Shown: in pieces, positions 61,171-64,000 of the stretch
How the letters are laid out: every line of letters begins with the position of its first letter
Numbering within the stretch: position 1 is the stretch's first letter
Assembly: GCF_024868665.1 (NCBI RefSeq)
Contig: NC_079893.1
Location: 10,464,407-10,528,406, forward strand
Reading direction: 5' to 3'
DNA: 64,000 nucleotides
Origin: Triplophysa rosa
Taxonomy: Eukaryota > Chordata > Actinopteri > Cypriniformes > Nemacheilidae
Position numbers and translations under genes: made by a program
Notes under the pieces: model-generated
Told to the model about the DNA's origin: nothing
Seen by the model: the letters and a program-made list of their open reading frames with translations, nothing else
Database searches by the model: none

Positions 61171-63349
61171 GTTTTTGGACAACTTTATTCAATTAAGTTT
61201 CTAATCCCAGACTTGTTAATAGGTGCAACTAAAATATTTTAAAAATTTTCAACATTAGAATGGTCTTTTCTGTTCTGTTTCTTTTTCAAAACAGCATCAT
61301 GGCATTTGCTGTTTTATCAATTATAGAAGCATCCGTATTGATACATGTATCAGAAAGGAATGCATCGTGATATACAGTATTGCTGTATTGATGTTTTGAG
61401 CACAGCCATATTTAAAGCCTTGTTCCATGTGCCCCTTTTATACTTTGAACACCTGCTACCTTTAAAGGTCTCTGCACGGCCGTGGTGTGTGTTGTGTGTT
61501 CCTCAATCTGAAGTGTTCTGGGAATGTTTGGTTTGTGTGGTTACTGGTTAGAGACGAGTGGTAGACCCAGAATTCACTCTCTCTATATAGAGCTACAGTA
61601 CATTCTGCGCCACTACAAACAAGCAATTATTGCCACAGTCAAACCCAACTTAACAACCCATCAAAGCTTCCACCGGGAAAAAATTGCCAGTCGCTTTAAG
61701 AATTACAATTTATTTTGCAAAGCTGTGACAAAAATAAATTGCAGAATAAATTCTGGGGAAAGGAGATGCCGCTCTTTCTCTCTGCCACTCTCAATCTCGC
61801 ACTCTCCATCCATCTCTGTTCCATCACTCAGCGCTGCAGGGTTTAAACTGATATACTGGAGGAGATGTAATGAAAATAATATACATTGATTTTGCTGAGA
61901 AACTTATAGCAGTTCATTTGCATTTCCAAACAGTATGCTGAATCATACATTTAAGGCCTGCCAGTCTGATGGAATAACAAATGCAGACAGATATGAAATC
62001 ACCACTCTAATCCTACACCTATTTATAAGCGCATCATGGACATTGCTGTGTACATTACCAAACATTTGAACACCTTTAACATCAAACTACCAACATGGGC
62101 TTAAGAGCCTTCCACACAATGCACAGAAATCTTACTGCCTGCCCACACTTATTGATTTTAAAAACTGCTTAGTTCTGTAGAGAAAGAAAGAGAAGCAAAG
62201 GGAACATTATCTTAATTTGCCATTTAGTTAAACAAGATCCTGTTAAATGCTTTAGATTGTTTCCGCTCTAATACGATACAGTTTGGAGAGATGAGCTTAA
62301 TGTGTGTAGGTAGAAAATGACATGCACAGACGTACACAGGGCACCCACCAACCGTCCATTCCAACAAAATCTTTAAACACCACAAAGGCCAAAATCCACA
62401 CTGTTAAATAACTATTTTAAGTCATAAAATATCAAGTTTTATCGTTGTACTTCAATACATCTGAACAGCTTATTATAGTCTCTTACACAGCATAACCAAC
62501 ACAAGATCACAGCAAAAACTTCACTATTTTACGATGTTACTAATTCATATAAATTCGTACAATCTATTTCATACATTTTTGTGCGATTTGCTTTTGTACC
62601 AGTGACGTTAGGTTTAGAGGCAGGGGGTTATGTGTGGGGCTTCAGTATTGCGTTTTTCAGCTATCATTCATTTTTGTACAATTCACTTGGTAAAATAGTT
62701 ATGAATTCCTGTGAGATCAGGTTGGATATCGAGAACATCATGCACTTCTTTTTTTCCATCAAAAATGTGCAGTAAAGAAAGGGACTGGAAAAAAGTTCAA
62801 ATCAACTTCACGCTTCGGGCAACTCTAGCCCGAAAGTTCAGCTGAGTGAACTGTATTGAGTAAAAAGTTGAGCAAACATAACATTTACAAGAATGTATTT
62901 TAATGTACCTAAAGTTTGGTTTTGGAGGCTGTGGAAGAGTGGGGGGTGATGTGGCCCTTTACATGTTTTAGCACTGGAGCCCTTTTACACACACACGCAA
63001 CTAAACAATGTACTCCGACAGCTAAAAGTGAGGACTTTAAAATAAAAATAAATTTGAGTATGTAATAACGGTAGGGATGTTATATTAAATGTTACACTAA
63101 TTCAACCAGAATACTTACACACTTTACTTTTTTCTACTTCTGCTACATCAGGGTGTAATGGCCCTATCCTTTATTTAACCTCATCCTTTGTTTTGTCTCT
63201 GTCTTTCTCAGTGTATCAATGTGATTTACTGCCACTAGCCACTATAGACTAGTGTGTTTGTGTCTCTTTGTCAAGCAGCTTTCTCGACTCGAAAACATTC
63301 TCCAGTCATCTACTCTAGTTCACGTTCCTTTTACTCACCCTGTCTGACA
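61171..63349. other. Intergenic DNA, one palindromic MITE copy, no gene seen
   Basis: 62505-62725 is a relative of the TCTCACGG-ended MITE at 26257-26460 (actattttacgatg on the left, gtaaaatagttatgaatt and ctgtgagatcagg on the right). Other frames, including 61524-61889, lack motifs. Confidence 0.5.
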
Positions 63350-63486
63350 TCTACATTTACACATAAGGCAAAGACCTTCATTCAAGACAGCTTACAGTAC
63401 ACTTAAAGGTATACATTCCCTGGGAATCTAACCTGTGACACTGTCGTTGCTAGAACCATGTTCTACAAGCTGAACCACAGGACCCT
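63350..63486 (-). repeat. tRNA-derived SINE on the minus strand
   Basis: Read on the minus strand it has a head gggtcctgtggttcagcttg with an A-box-like part, then gaacatggttctagcaacga, a B-box region (caggttagattcccaggga) and a body ending toward gtaagctgtcttgaatgaag. This fits the fish tRNA-SINE group that also appears at 57060. Confidence 0.65.
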
Positions 63487-63639
63487 TTTATTTTTAATTA
63501 TCCATCTGAAGAGTATGTGTTAACATATACCTCCCAATCCAATGTCAATTAGTAATGTGACATATTCAAGAATCTGCCTGATTTCAAAGAGACATCATCA
63601 CAATAAAGAGAGAAATACATTTTTAAAACACCATGGACA

Positions 63640-63930
63640 TTGTACACTACATAATGGCACACCCATATTGTACTTGTTTAACAGGGCTGATCCTGTCTTT
63701 GCTGCTTTAACAGCTTCCAATTTACCTGGAAAGACTTTCCAAAAGATGTTGGAACATGGCTGCAGGGATTTACTTCCATTAAGACACAAGAACGAGGTGA
63801 GGTTAGGCACTGATGTTAGGTGATGGGACCTGACTGGCAGCCGGCATTCCAGTTCATCCCATAGGTGTTTAGACCTGGGCTTTCTGCAGAGAAGTCAGGT
63901 TCTTCCACAAAACACTAAAACATTTTACTG
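63640..63930. repeat. Probable DNA-transposon fragment
   Basis: Phrases such as tccaatttacctggaaagac, ggaacatggctgcagggatt and ccagttcatcccataggtgt match a dispersed fish repeat I have seen often. I cannot name the family securely. It is non-coding as it stands. Confidence 0.5.
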
Positions 63931-63962
63931 GTACAATGAATTGACACATTTGACTCAAAAGG

Positions 63963-64000
63963 TTCAATTTCAATTGAATTTATTTATATAGCGCTTTTCA
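63963..64000 (+). repeat. Start of a dispersed repeat cut by the window end
   Basis: ttcaattgaatttatttata followed by tagcgcttttca is the conserved opening of a very common fish repeat. The rest lies outside the window. Confidence 0.6.

Overview
The window looks like nuclear DNA of a teleost fish, most likely a cyprinid. It is AT-rich with long non-coding stretches, many (CA)n/(GA)n microsatellites, and repeat families that I recognise from fish genomes: hAT and TTAA-flanked MITEs, a Tc1/mariner copy, SINE/L2-type tails and a DIRS retrotransposon. The species cannot be fixed from sequence alone.

Host gene: I support one host gene, the 5' end of a heparan sulfate N-deacetylase/N-sulfotransferase on the minus strand (NDST3/4 group, probably ndst3). 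A non-coding exon 1 ends with a donor at 22859. Intron 1 covers 20885-22858. Exon 2 (19637-20884) carries 270 bases of 5'UTR and the first 326 codons: cytosolic tail, transmembrane anchor and the start of the lumenal deacetylase domain. Everything from 19636 down to 1 is then intron 2; I found no further exon there, so the catalytic C-terminal half lies outside the window. The exon-2 leader carries several upstream ATGs, the last opening a 73-codon frame that overlaps the main start.

Mobile DNA fills much of the rest. In intron 2 there are a 1.28-kb hAT-type element with an 8-bp duplication (1062-2339), a three-level nest of elements (10454-13574), and a TTAA-bounded element (18904-19380). 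Upstream of the gene (23.2-64 kb) there are an hAT element at 29931-30659, a dead Tc1/mariner copy at 34309-35817, two related elements embedded in CA repeats (36594 and 39973), a 525-bp foldback element (38572-39096), an hAT MITE with an exact 8-bp duplication (47394-47671), and a MITE interrupted by a 413-bp insertion (49141-49779). At 49841-55865 lies an almost structurally complete DIRS-type tyrosine-recombinase retrotransposon.

The DIRS element is the most informative object. It has inverted terminal repeats, a gag-like ORF, RT and RNase H, an overlapping tyrosine recombinase, and an internal complementary region that matches the reverse complements of both termini joined head to tail. 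GTT trinucleotides sit at both ends, as expected for integration of a circular intermediate by recombination. The copy is dead: pol has frameshifts and stops, and the recombinase has a stop and a Gln where the HxxR arginine should be.

No bacterial-type system, CRISPR array, rRNA or convincing tRNA gene was seen. The other large stretches contain no gene I can support.
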